Assembly (NCBI GenBank): GCA_036337945.1 | Contig: JAYZDF010000128.1 | Coordinates: 1-15,478 of the forward strand | Origin: JAYZDF01 sp036337945 | Lineage (GTDB): Bacteria; Myxococcota; Kuafuiibacteriia; Kuafuiibacteriales; Kuafuiibacteriaceae | Direction: 5' to 3' | Length of the DNA: 15,478 nucleotides | Part shown: positions 1 through 7,155 of the stretch, piece after piece | Layout: each line of letters opens with the position of its first letter | Position numbering within the stretch: position 1 is the stretch's first letter | Notes under the pieces: generated by a model | What the model saw: only the letters and a program-made list of their open reading frames with translations | Database searches by the model: none | What the model was told of the DNA's origin: nothing | Position numbers and translations under genes: made by a program

Positions 1-139
1 CTATAATCACGAGCTATTCACGGCAGTTCGCTCTCTTTATGAGAAACACATTGAAGGAAAAAGTTATGGTGATGAAGCCCTCACTTCTATCTTTCCTTTT
101 GCCCATCCGAACTGGGCACCCGAAAAAGAGAATGACTAG
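1..139 (+). CDS. C-terminal fragment of an unidentified protein
   Basis: An open frame enters from the left edge (codons in register with position 2) and ends at a TAG at 137-139, giving the last 45 residues. They begin YNHELFTAVRSLYEKH and end FPFAHPNWAPEKEND. I do not recognise the family. The fragment is hydrophilic, with no membrane segment. The next start codon lies only 8 bp downstream, so it is probably co-transcribed with the DUF547 gene. That this frame is real is inferred from its lack of stops up to the window edge and its close spacing to the next gene. Confidence 0.5.
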   Translation, partial: YNHELFTAVRSLYEKHIEGKSYGDEALTSIFPFAHPNWAPEKEND

Positions 140-147
140 CCGCCAAC

Positions 148-885
148 TTGAATAAAGTATCGGCCTGTGACGTTACTTCTTATATGTTGAGTTATGGTTT
201 GCTGTCCGCATTGGTCATAGCACAAGTCCCTTCTGCTTCATTACGGGGTTATGCGGAAATACTAAAGTCTAACGTCAAAAACGGCTTGGTAGACTACCGA
301 AGAATCGAAAAGAACGATCTCAGCAAACTCGACGATTTTATAACTGCAGTTGGAAAAGCGAAGCTACCGAGCCAAAAAAACGAGCGAATCGGATTTTATG
401 TCGATGCTTACAATGCCTTCGTTTTACGTGCGGTCATCAGATTGAAACATCCTAAATCCGTTTTAGATGTAAAAGATTTTTTCGACAAAGAAAACTACCT
501 CATTGCTGGCCTTCATGTTTCGCTAAACCAACTTGAGAAAAAGATGCTCAATCCATACGCCAAAGATCCCCGAACGCATATGGTTTTGGTTTGTGCCGCA
601 ATGGGCTGTCCTGTTTTAGACAATAAACCGTATTCGGGGAGTGATATAAATGAGAGGTTTAATACAGCGACTCGCCGATATCTTGCGAGCGAGAATGGCG
701 CTCGAGTCGAGGCAGGTGTCCTTCAATTATCTCAGATATTCAAGTGGTACATAGATGATTTTGGAGGCCCTTCTGGGCGACGTAAATTCTTAGAAAAGTA
801 TCTACCTGGTGGGCTTCGTGAAAAAGCGGGTGCTAACGAAACAATTTTATTCTTCGATTATGACTGGCAGCTAAATAAGCAATAA
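148..885 (+). CDS. DUF547 domain protein, probably exported
   Basis: A 245-residue protein of the DUF547 family (unknown biochemical function, common in deltaproteobacteria and marine bacteria). Family signatures are visible in order: FYVDAYNAFVLRAVI around residues 83-97 (the usual W/F-x-N/D-AYNA block), SLNQLEKKML near 125-134, DPRTHMVLVCAAMGCPVL at 140-157 (usual form DPRIHFALVCAS..CPPL) and the terminal YDWQLN at 238-243. The N-terminus has a hydrophobic stretch (about residues 15-27) followed by VPSA, which fits a signal peptide, so the protein is probably periplasmic or surface-associated. The start is uncertain: TTG at 148 is the first codon after an in-frame stop, and an in-frame ATG at 184 would begin MLSYGLLSALVIAQ, also signal-like; neither has a clear Shine-Dalgarno sequence. 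No catalytic role is established for the family. Confidence 0.85.
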   Translation: MNKVSACDVTSYMLSYGLLSALVIAQVPSASLRGYAEILKSNVKNGLVDYRRIEKNDLSKLDDFITAVGKAKLPSQKNERIGFYVDAYNAFVLRAVIRLKHPKSVLDVKDFFDKENYLIAGLHVSLNQLEKKMLNPYAKDPRTHMVLVCAAMGCPVLDNKPYSGSDINERFNTATRRYLASENGARVEAGVLQLSQIFKWYIDDFGGPSGRRKFLEKYLPGGLREKAGANETILFFDYDWQLNKQ

Positions 886-1010
886 TCCAATAGTTCTGGC
901 GAAATTTCTCCTGCGTTGTGAGCTTGTTTCAAGAGAAATAGAGCCTGGACTGACTCAGGCTATGCACGCATTCATCCGCCTAACCTAAAAATTTTGGTAT
1001 AACAAAAGAC
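886..1010 (+). other. Intergenic region with two small inverted repeats
   Basis: The 125-bp gap after the DUF547 gene holds two possible hairpins. One has perfect 7-bp arms (904-910 ATTTCTC and 933-939 GAGAAAT) around a 22-nt loop. The other has perfect 6-bp arms (942-947 AGCCTG and 956-961 CAGGCT) around an 8-nt loop. Neither is followed by a T-run, so a classical intrinsic terminator is not supported, although they may slow or partly end transcription. Confidence 0.3.
995..1003 (+). promoter_or_regulatory. Candidate extended -10 promoter for the dehydrogenase gene
   Basis: The sequence TGG TATAAC (995-1003) matches an extended -10 element (TGn followed by a 5/6 match to TATAAT). No convincing -35 box lies about 17 bp upstream, as is common for extended -10 promoters. 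Transcription would begin about 7 nt downstream, essentially at the GTG start at 1011, giving a leaderless or near-leaderless message. This agrees with the absence of a ribosome binding site before that start. Confidence 0.35.
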
Positions 1011-2630
1011 GTGAAACACTTACCGAAGATTTTCGCGTTCGCATTGCTTCATGTTTTGGTTACACATCCCGCGAAGGCGGAGCAGCTGTCGTCAGGGGTC
1101 ACAGATCTGAGCTTGTCTCGATATGTAACGGGACTCAATTCACCTACGGGTGCGGAATTTCTTCCGGATGGGCGTTTGTTGATTATGGAGTACGGCGGGA
1201 GGCTCAGAATGAAAGTTCCGAACCTTTCGAACTTAGTAGACGCAGGAAGACTGCCTGTTAGTCAAAATCCGATAGAACAAGGCGCTTTAGGGATTGCCGT
1301 TGATCCGATGTTCAATACGACAAGAAGAGTATACTTCTATTATTCGCGAGGAAATGACACAGAGGATCGACATACAGTGGGATGGACGACAGTTGATCCA
1401 TCCAATCATCAAGTCGATGTAGGAAATATTCGCCCAGTTTTGAATGGCCTCTATGGACCCAGAAACCACAATGGAGGCGGCATAAAATTTGGTCCTGATG
1501 GATATCTTTATATCGGAACTGGCGATACCGGATGCAACTGTGGTTGCGCACCTGGCCAAGCTGATAATTACAATAGTACCTGTCTTACAAACCTTCAGGG
1601 GAAAATTCTTCGTATAGGAAGAGACGGAGACATACCGGCTTCCAATCCATTGGTGGGCGTAAGCCAAGTAACCGCCTGTCCAATTGCGACTTCTCGTCCG
1701 TGTCAGCGTACAGAGCCAAATCCTGCTACGACTGGTCTTCCACGTGAAGAAATTTATGTTTGGGGCTTTCGCAATGCTTGGCGGTTTTCATGGGATGAAC
1801 TCACGGGGAATCTGTGGATTGGAGACGTTGGGGAAGGGACATTCGAAGAGATCACGATCTCGAAGGGAGGAGGAGAACACCATGGTTGGCCGTTCCGAGA
1901 AGGCGCCGCTGGGCAGAATGTCTCGCGGTGTGGAGATAGCACACCCCTTTCAGGTTCAAATTGTGTTGAGCCAGCTTATGCCTATAATCACAATGAGAGC
2001 CCTGCGTTCGGGCAAGGGAGCGTTACGGCCGGTGTCTTTTCTAATCATTGTAGCTGGCCGACAAAGTATCGGGAAAAGTATTGGTTTGGGGACTACAATA
2101 AGGGTCGCGTCTGGACGCTAACGCCAAATAGTGCTCGAGATGGAGTGGCAGAAAACTCGCGGGAAACCATCGTGACCGGGGCAGGTGGACCCGTTCATTT
2201 TTTTAACGGTCCTGATCGGGCAATTTATGTCACGGATATAGATAACGGACGAATTTATCGCATCGCACCAAGCACGCCTATTCCTTGCGACGGCGAGGAC
2301 GCTGGAGAAGACGAGCCCGACGCAGATCAACAGCCTGACGCAGAACCGAGTGCGGATTCGGGGCAAAGTGAAAGCCCAGACGTGATGCAGCTAGATGCCA
2401 GTGAGGTAGCGGATGCTGCGACAACGACCGAGGATGATGCTGCGGCAGCAAATCCAGCTGACGCGAGTAGTACAGCCAGAAGAGCGCGCACCCCTCAACC
2501 GTCCGATGGATGCGGGTGCCAATTGAAATCCGCGGAGCCAATCAGTCCATCAGGTTCGAATTGGTCGGTACTTTTGGGGCTGATGAGCTTTTTGGCCCTC
2601 GGTCAACGTTCGAACAGGCGTAAAGGATGA
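1011..2630 (+). CDS. Secreted glucose/sorbosone dehydrogenase-like beta-propeller protein with MYXO-CTERM tail
   Basis: A 539-residue protein of the soluble PQQ-type glucose/sorbosone dehydrogenase family (GSDH, six-bladed propeller), expected to oxidise an aldose or related sugar outside the cytoplasm; the substrate cannot be read from sequence. Residues 1-23 form a signal peptide (hydrophobic core, then HPAKAEQ). Family blocks include LNSPTGAEFLPDGRLLIME (42-60), RNHNGGGIKFGPDGYLYIGTGD (151-172), EEIYVWGFRNAWRFSWD (246-262), TGNLWIGDVGEGTFEEI (265-281) and HHGWPFREG (290-298). From about 426 to 500 runs an Asp/Glu/Ala/Pro-rich linker, then CGC (501-503), a hydrophobic helix (518-530) and RSNRRKG, the pattern of a MYXO-CTERM sorting domain. 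It is therefore probably processed and held at, or released from, the outer surface. Several paired cysteines (175-191, 223-231, 307-318) suggest disulfides. The start is GTG with no clear Shine-Dalgarno sequence. Confidence 0.88.
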   Translation: MKHLPKIFAFALLHVLVTHPAKAEQLSSGVTDLSLSRYVTGLNSPTGAEFLPDGRLLIMEYGGRLRMKVPNLSNLVDAGRLPVSQNPIEQGALGIAVDPMFNTTRRVYFYYSRGNDTEDRHTVGWTTVDPSNHQVDVGNIRPVLNGLYGPRNHNGGGIKFGPDGYLYIGTGDTGCNCGCAPGQADNYNSTCLTNLQGKILRIGRDGDIPASNPLVGVSQVTACPIATSRPCQRTEPNPATTGLPREEIYVWGFRNAWRFSWDELTGNLWIGDVGEGTFEEITISKGGGEHHGWPFREGAAGQNVSRCGDSTPLSGSNCVEPAYAYNHNESPAFGQGSVTAGVFSNHCSWPTKYREKYWFGDYNKGRVWTLTPNSARDGVAENSRETIVTGAGGPVHFFNGPDRAIYVTDIDNGRIYRIAPSTPIPCDGEDAGEDEPDADQQPDAEPSADSGQSESPDVMQLDASEVADAATTTEDDAAAANPADASSTARRARTPQPSDGCGCQLKSAEPISPSGSNWSVLLGLMSFLALGQRSNRRKG

Positions 2631-2720
2631 CAGAATATGTCACATTTGAATGAAAGTCGCGTCAGCTTTGATTGACTCGGACAGCGGGACATACGAAGAG
2701 AGATCACAACGGAGAAACGC

Positions 2721-3179
2721 ATGGCGAGTATCAACAAAGTATTTTTGATCGGAAATCTCGGCTCGGACCCAGAGGTTCGTTACACCCAGGGCGGTGGTGC
2801 CGTATGTAATTTCAGCATTGCTACCACGGAAGTGTGGAACAGCAAGCAAAGCGGCGAGCGACAAGAACGCACCGAATGGCACCGAATCGTGGTCTGGGGC
2901 AAACAAGCCGAACATTGTGGTGAGTACCTCAAAAAAGGTCGCTCATGTCACGTCGAAGGTAAATTACAAACACGAAACTGGGACGACCGAGACGGCAATA
3001 AACGCTATACTACCGAGATTATCGCTGACCGAGTGACGTTTCTAGGTGGTCGTGGCGAAGGCGGTGGCGGAAGCTACGGCGGCGGCGGCGGCGGCGGCGG
3101 AAGCTACGGCGGCGGCGGCGGCGGCGGGGGGTACTCTAACGAGCCACCTCCACTCGGCGACGACGATATTCCATTCTAG
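2721..3179 (+). CDS. ssb: Single-stranded DNA-binding protein
   Basis: A 152-residue SSB that coats single-stranded DNA in replication, repair and recombination. Residues 1-108 are the OB fold, beginning MASINKVFLIGNLGSDPEVRY and including TEWHRIVVWGK (51-61) and the Y-x-T-E-I-I-A-D strand (96-103). A disordered glycine-rich linker (about 110-138) contains two near-identical GSY plus polyglycine units. The acidic tip ends DDDIPF, the conserved docking peptide for SSB partner proteins. Length is normal for bacterial SSBs. The ATG at 2721 is preceded by GGAG about 8 nt upstream. It stands alone, without the rpsF/rpsR neighbours seen in many bacteria, and converges with the lipoprotein gene only 6 bp past its stop. 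Confidence 0.97.
   Translation: MASINKVFLIGNLGSDPEVRYTQGGGAVCNFSIATTEVWNSKQSGERQERTEWHRIVVWGKQAEHCGEYLKKGRSCHVEGKLQTRNWDDRDGNKRYTTEIIADRVTFLGGRGEGGGGSYGGGGGGGGSYGGGGGGGGYSNEPPPLGDDDIPF
3069..3128 (+). repeat. 30-bp tandem duplication of GGC-rich codons in ssb
   Basis: Two copies of a 30-bp unit (GGA AGC TAC followed by seven GGC codons) lie head to tail at 3069-3098 and 3099-3128; the second differs only where the last GGC becomes GGG. The unit contains an uninterrupted GGC trinucleotide run. It encodes the Gly-Ser-Tyr-polyGly linker of SSB. Such a run is prone to slippage, so linker length could vary between strains, and the region is also prone to assembly error. Confidence 0.9.
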
Positions 3180-3185
3180 GAAGTG

Positions 3186-3707
3186 TTAGTTTTGGGTTTT
3201 GGTCGAGGCTTCTTGAGTATTCGGAGACTCGATCTCAACCTCGGTATTTCCGGTTTGAGCATTCGACGGCAGCGCGCGTTTTTTTGCGAGTTCTGACTTC
3301 GATAGTGGATCAATCAAACGAATGGAATTCTCTTCGGCTTCCAAAAGCCACTGATCACCAATTTTTACCCAGTACTGAGTCAGCTTCTTTTTTTGAACCG
3401 TAACCGAGGGCAAAAGCATGAATCGAGTACGAAGCGTAATCTTCGCTCGATCCTGCGCTTCGAGCTCTACTCGTACGACTCGAATGTCCTCGATTTGCAG
3501 CGAAGACTCGTCTTCTTCATATGCCGCCAAATAGGGCTCTCTAAGGTCGGGCTGTAACATCAAGACCGCGGAATCGTAGTTTTTCCAGCGGTAGGCGTGC
3601 GTATAGGATTCAACCGCCTTTTGAAGTCGATTCATATCGCTTTTTTGTCCAACGGTGGCACATCCCGCAAAGCATAGAGTCGCCAAAATTATCAAGCGTC
3701 GCATCAT
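3186..3707 (-). CDS. Small lipoprotein, possibly NTF2-like
   Basis: The likely product is 173 residues, starting MMRRLIILATLCFAGCATVGQ. Residues 1-15 are a lipoprotein signal with lipobox FAGC, the acylated cysteine being Cys16. I chose the ATG at 3707 over an upstream in-frame start because it is preceded by AAAGGA about 8 nt away and gives a clean signal peptide; the longer frame would add 19 residues overlapping the upstream gene. The mature part has an opening helix (LQKAVESYTHAYRWKNYDSAV) and alternating strands ending YWVKIGDQWLLEAEE, resembling a SnoaL/NTF2-like cone fold; this is pattern recognition, not certain. It begins 4 bp after the stop of the preceding small gene, with the ribosome site overlapping that stop, which implies translational coupling. 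Function unknown. Confidence 0.75.
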   Translation of the reverse strand: MMRRLIILATLCFAGCATVGQKSDMNRLQKAVESYTHAYRWKNYDSAVLMLQPDLREPYLAAYEEDESSLQIEDIRVVRVELEAQDRAKITLRTRFMLLPSVTVQKKKLTQYWVKIGDQWLLEAEENSIRLIDPLSKSELAKKRALPSNAQTGNTEVEIESPNTQEASTKTQN

Positions 3708-3711
3708 TTTA

Positions 3712-4059
3712 TTATCCTTTAGAACTTCCACGAAACTGTTCTTCTTTGTCGCGAAACAAAACATTGAAAGTAGTCAGGGAGCCATACACTTTTGTGATGT
3801 ATTGCTGAAGGTCGACTTTCTCAGCATCGGATAGCTTACTGCTATTTACCTTTTGCTCCATCACTCTGAGCTTGTCTCTAATCATCACAATTTTATGAAA
3901 GAACGTATCAATAGGTATCTCTTTCGATTGTAGGCTTTCGTCTTGAGGATGAAGAACGATCTTCCCACCAGACCACCGAGGCGCCAAGTCTACATAACCA
4001 AAAGAACTCTCTTCTTGAAGCACGTCGCGAATAATTTGCTTCAGCGATTCCGTTTCCAC
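3712..4059 (-). CDS. Conserved hypothetical protein, alpha-helical, 115 aa
   Basis: A 115-residue cytoplasmic protein without signal peptide or membrane segment. It opens with a short helix (LKQIIRDVLQEE), then a strand-rich piece (APRWSGGKIVLHPQD), then IPIDTFFHKIVMIRDKLRVMEQKVN followed by LSDAEKVDLQQYITKVYGSLTTFNVLF, probably two long helices able to form a hairpin or dimer. It resembles uncharacterised proteins of myxobacteria and relatives as I recall them, but I cannot assign a function. The start is GTG (4057-4059) with no strong ribosome site. It lies between two lipoprotein genes on the same strand (43 bp after one, 4 bp before the other), so a role near the cell envelope is a guess from context only. 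Confidence 0.7.
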   Translation of the reverse strand: METESLKQIIRDVLQEESSFGYVDLAPRWSGGKIVLHPQDESLQSKEIPIDTFFHKIVMIRDKLRVMEQKVNSSKLSDAEKVDLQQYITKVYGSLTTFNVLFRDKEEQFRGSSKG

Positions 4060-4102
4060 GTCGGTACTATGCCTTTGGGCCTAAGACAGGGTCAAGGCAG
4101 GT

Positions 4103-5218
4103 TCACTTACGGATGACGATATCAAACGATTGATGGTCTGAGCCACCTCGTCCGTCCCGAACTACGGTAAATATGCGCACCGTTGTCTCGGCAGATTCAA
4201 GCTCCGAGGCTGCTGGAGCTTGGTAAATGTTCTTTGGGTCTTTTAACCGGCTGATCTGAGAATTCAGTTGGCCAAGGTTCGTGAACCAGGAAAATACGGG
4301 CTTTTCAGTAAAATCCATCAAGTTACAATTTCCATCGATGACTTGATACGATTCAGCGGCATCTTCGTTAATCACGGGAGTAAGACTGATTCGCTCGCCA
4401 GGAGAAAGCACGATCGCTGTTGAAGATGTCGCACTCAAGGTCGATGAATCCGTCCTTAGAAGCCGCCCCAGTTCAATCATTTCGATACGAGGATTCTCAT
4501 TGGGTTGACGGACTCTTAAAAAATCAAAGATTTCTGCAATCTGCGTGTCGGAAGCGGTCGTACATAGACTCGGCAAACTAATTCCCTCTAGGTTCGGAAT
4601 TTGCGAAGTGTCCGTTTCACGTGCGGTGAGAATCGTCTGCGCTACCAAGCGAGGCTCAAAAAGAATTAATCTTTTCTGCCCCTCTAAAATGGGCGTGTCC
4701 ACCGAGACCGCAGCATCTTGCACCCGAATTTCGACATTTACGTTAGCAAGCAGACCGCCTAAAAGTTCGCGAGGATCATTTGTGAACCCGCCTGCCAATT
4801 CAGAGACCTGCTGTTGAGCAATTAACTCGTCTAGGAGTATCTGAACCGGCGTAAATTCAAGAGTAGACTTCGGGTTGTTCGACAGTCGCTTGCGATCGTT
4901 TCCATCACAGGGAACGGGCCCTAAACCGGGGAGACATTGGATCCAATCGTATTGAAACGTCGCGTTTAAGTCTGGATGGGCTGCAACGACTGTGACCGTA
5001 ACGGGCCGAAGGTCCGGCGGCGGCAGCTGGTCGAGCGCAAGCTCCAACTCGCCGTTTTCAGCCGCAATAAAAATGGGAACTTCAGGAGGTTCAACTTTGA
5101 TGTTGAGAATACGAAGATCTTCTATTCGGTACTCATCTGGAATGAGATCTGCGCAGGAAACCGCCCCGCCGCAAAGCAAAGCTAAAGCGGTCGGTACTAT
5201 TGAACGGCCAAAGCGCAT
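4103..5218 (-). CDS. Predicted lipoprotein with Ig-like C-terminus
   Basis: A 371-residue protein with an N-terminal lipoprotein-type signal (MRFGRSIVPTALALLCGGAVSC, Cys22 as likely lipidated residue; the -3 position is Ala rather than Leu, so the lipobox is not perfect). After it comes YRIEDLRILNIKVEPPEVPIF, a start typical of a group of uncharacterised deltaproteobacterial lipoproteins. The C-terminal 70 residues (VFSWFTNLGQLNS through VVRDGRGGSDHQSFDIVIRK) look like an Ig/PKD-type beta-sandwich end. A CLPGLGPVPC pair near residues 94-103 and other cysteines may form disulfides. It is probably an outer-membrane surface or periplasmic lipoprotein of unknown function. The start lies 8 bp after the DUF3501 stop, has no Shine-Dalgarno sequence, and abuts an inverted repeat, so translation may be coupled. 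Confidence 0.75.
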   Translation of the reverse strand: MRFGRSIVPTALALLCGGAVSCADLIPDEYRIEDLRILNIKVEPPEVPIFIAAENGELELALDQLPPPDLRPVTVTVVAAHPDLNATFQYDWIQCLPGLGPVPCDGNDRKRLSNNPKSTLEFTPVQILLDELIAQQQVSELAGGFTNDPRELLGGLLANVNVEIRVQDAAVSVDTPILEGQKRLILFEPRLVAQTILTARETDTSQIPNLEGISLPSLCTTASDTQIAEIFDFLRVRQPNENPRIEMIELGRLLRTDSSTLSATSSTAIVLSPGERISLTPVINEDAAESYQVIDGNCNLMDFTEKPVFSWFTNLGQLNSQISRLKDPKNIYQAPAASELESAETTVRIFTVVRDGRGGSDHQSFDIVIRK

Positions 5219-5240
5219 GGGTATTTTTATTTTATACCCA
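5218..5240 (-). promoter_or_regulatory. Inverted repeat at the start codon of the lipoprotein gene
   Basis: Perfect 7-bp arms (5218-5224 and 5234-5240, read on the minus strand as TGGGTAT and ATACCCA) flank a 9-nt A/T loop. The loop contains the TAA stop of the DUF3501 gene (5227-5229), and the last base of the stem is the A of the lipoprotein ATG. No Shine-Dalgarno sequence is present. A ribosome ending DUF3501 would melt the hairpin and could re-initiate, a simple arrangement for translational coupling. Confidence 0.4.
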
Positions 5241-5784
5241 AATCTTCCGATAATGCAGCCACTTGTTCGGGCTTTAGCTCTGTATGGATGGTCAGATGAG
5301 AAAAATCGGCACCAAGGGCGACTGGTTTACGACCCTTGAGGTCGAATTTCAAGTACTGCACTGACGAAAGTCGACCACGGCCAATTTGACGTTCGTCGAA
5401 TTTCGGCCGGATACGGTCGCCACCTTCAACTTCAAAGTACAAGTGATAGATCAATTCAATCCATTGCTTCAGCTTGATACTGCGGTCTTCTTCGTCGTCA
5501 ATCTCTATAAGGAGAGTGCAACCCAGCTCCCCTTCACCACCGAGAAGCTCATTGTAAGTATGGAGCTCGTGTACGATATCCGCCTCTTTCACAATTCGTT
5601 CGGTGCGCATCATTTCTTGGACTTGGTAACGAATGGTCGCTGCGTTTTCGAATAGGAACGTCAAGTGCTCACCGACGTGGATTCGACGCGGGCGCTTTAT
5701 TGCAAGTACTTTAGCTCGGTACTCATCCCTTTGCTCCTCGTAAGTCACGTAATCGACAATATCGCTTCTAGGTACATGATTCAT
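5227..5784 (-). CDS. DUF3501 family protein
   Basis: A 185-residue protein of the DUF3501 family. Recognisable family segments are ITR/SD-I-v-x-Y-x-x-Y-E-x-x-R at the start (RSDIVDYVTYEEQRDEYR), RRIHVGEHLTFLFENAATIRYQVQEMMRTERI, and HELHTYNELLGGEGELGCTLLIEIDDEEDR. The family has no known activity but often sits next to rubrerythrin and a GlpC-like Fe-S protein, as here. I place the start at the ATG at 5784, 1 bp after the stop of the Fe-S gene and preceded by GAGGAAG about 7 nt away; an upstream ATG at 5826 would add 14 very basic residues overlapping the Fe-S gene. Near-abutting genes suggest obligate co-expression. Likely cytoplasmic; a partner or accessory to the Fe-S protein is inferred. 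Confidence 0.88.
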   Translation of the reverse strand: MNHVPRSDIVDYVTYEEQRDEYRAKVLAIKRPRRIHVGEHLTFLFENAATIRYQVQEMMRTERIVKEADIVHELHTYNELLGGEGELGCTLLIEIDDEEDRSIKLKQWIELIYHLYFEVEGGDRIRPKFDERQIGRGRLSSVQYLKFDLKGRKPVALGADFSHLTIHTELKPEQVAALSEDLGIK

Positions 5785-5785
5785 T

Positions 5786-7138
5786 TTATTCTTCCTCTTC
5801 TGTCTCCGTTGATTTTTCGAAGCCATCTGGGCGGTAGGCTTTCGCGAGTATCGTCATCGGATGCATAGGTTTTGTGTTCGCGTGTTGCTCAAACTGGATG
5901 GCTGCCAACGGACAGTCTGTTGCCCATACTTCAGTTTCCGTTTCCTTCATCCCGTCAAATGATTTCTGGCCAATTCGGATAGACGGCTCAAAACCCTCGA
6001 CAGTCATAGCGTAGGTACCATCATGTCCGCAGCATTCCATGACCGTTTTTGGTTTTACACCCGGGATCTTCCGAAGAAGATCTCGGCTCTTGAATCCGAC
6101 GTTTTGTGCACGAAGATGGCAAGGCGCGTGATAAGCGACCGCGGCATCGGGCGTGCTCTTGAACTGGGTATTGAATCTTTCTTCTTTCCGAATGCTCCAC
6201 AAAAATTCACCGGGGTCACTTATAGCTTCCGAAAGTTTCTTGGCTCGTTCTCGGTCCTCTCCCGTTAGTAATTCCGGGTATTCGCGGCGCATCATCATAG
6301 AACAAGTAGGATTCAATGCGACGACCTTTGCTCCGTTTTCAACAGAAGGCATAAGGACATCGAGGTTGTTCTTCGCTTGAGTGCGAACTTGTTCCAGCTG
6401 ACCTCTCTCCCAAGCGGGCATTCCACAGCATTGAAGGCCTCGCGTGCAAGTCACGTCGACCTGGTTTTTTTCGAAAACCTCAATCGTATCTTTTCCTATT
6501 TCCGGTTCGTTATTTTGGACGTAACAAGTCTGGAAAAGAACAACTTCAGGGTCAGAGGTTCGCTTAATTTTATCGTTTTTTTCCGCCCAGGCTTCGAAAG
6601 TCTCTTGGGCAAACTCTGGTAGCTGTTTGTCTCGGTGAATACCAAGCACTTTCTCCATGAGCCAGCGGTGGGCCGAGACCCGATTTAGCGTATTCGCCAT
6701 ACCCAAGCTGAGTCGAGCAAGTTGAGCGGGGGTATCAGGATTAGAAAGAACTTGGTCGCGCAGAGAAAGTTCACCTTTTTCTTTGGCACGTTGCGCCCAA
6801 TAGCGATGAACGATTTTAGGAAAGTCGAGTTGGTATTCGTGATTTTCTCGCGGTGTATACGGACACTGAACATCACACAGCTTGCACTGAAAACACTGAT
6901 CCATGACCAACGCTGTTTCAGACTCATCGATCTTCCGAACGTCCCCGTCGTGTTTGTTGTCAATGAGATCGAATAAACTCGGGAAGCTGTCGCAATATTT
7001 GAAGCACATTCGACAACCGTGACAAATCTCAAAGGCGCGCGTGATTTCTTTTTTTAGCGCATCTTTATCCCAGTATTTTTCGTCTTCAGGATCATACGTG
7101 AGCCCGTCGGTCGGTTGATATGAGATATTCTTATCCAT
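5786..7138 (-). CDS. GlpC/HdrD-like Fe-S oxidoreductase with two [4Fe-4S] sites and two CCG domains
   Basis: A 450-residue electron-transfer protein. Two classic CxxCxxCxxxC motifs bind [4Fe-4S] clusters: Cys39, 42, 45, 49 and Cys82, 85, 88, 92 (followed by Pro). Two cysteine-rich CCG domains follow: the first with Cys205, CCG at 237-239 and NPTC at 276-279, the second with APC at 338-340, CCG at 369-371 and DCP at 408-410. This architecture matches GlpC (anaerobic glycerol-3-phosphate dehydrogenase subunit), GlcF and HdrB/D subunits. No dehydrogenase partner lies beside it; instead it is followed by DUF3501 and preceded by rubrerythrin, a recurrent association, so it more likely feeds electrons to peroxide reduction than to glycerol metabolism (inference). 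The ATG at 7138 has GAGGAG about 13 nt upstream. The C-terminus is a glutamate run (TETEEEE). Confidence 0.92.
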   Translation of the reverse strand: MDKNISYQPTDGLTYDPEDEKYWDKDALKKEITRAFEICHGCRMCFKYCDSFPSLFDLIDNKHDGDVRKIDESETALVMDQCFQCKLCDVQCPYTPRENHEYQLDFPKIVHRYWAQRAKEKGELSLRDQVLSNPDTPAQLARLSLGMANTLNRVSAHRWLMEKVLGIHRDKQLPEFAQETFEAWAEKNDKIKRTSDPEVVLFQTCYVQNNEPEIGKDTIEVFEKNQVDVTCTRGLQCCGMPAWERGQLEQVRTQAKNNLDVLMPSVENGAKVVALNPTCSMMMRREYPELLTGEDRERAKKLSEAISDPGEFLWSIRKEERFNTQFKSTPDAAVAYHAPCHLRAQNVGFKSRDLLRKIPGVKPKTVMECCGHDGTYAMTVEGFEPSIRIGQKSFDGMKETETEVWATDCPLAAIQFEQHANTKPMHPMTILAKAYRPDGFEKSTETEEEE

Positions 7139-7155
7139 TGGTTACAACTGCTCCT

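Noticed and set aside
904..961. Two hairpins after the DUF547 gene as a rho-independent terminator
   Set aside because: Neither is followed by a T-run and the loops are long; listed only as inverted repeats.
1684..2121. 145-codon frame inside the dehydrogenase gene
   Set aside because: It lies wholly within a well-supported coding sequence and encodes an Arg/Ser-rich shadow product with no family features.
3069..3131. Repeats in ssb as a CRISPR-like or mobile repeat array
   Set aside because: Two in-frame copies with no spacers, encoding an SSB glycine linker; simple tandem duplication.
4060..5200. Shared 11-mer GTCGGTACTAT near 4061 and 5189
   Set aside because: Only two copies, one inside a signal-peptide coding region; no sign of a regulatory or recombination role.
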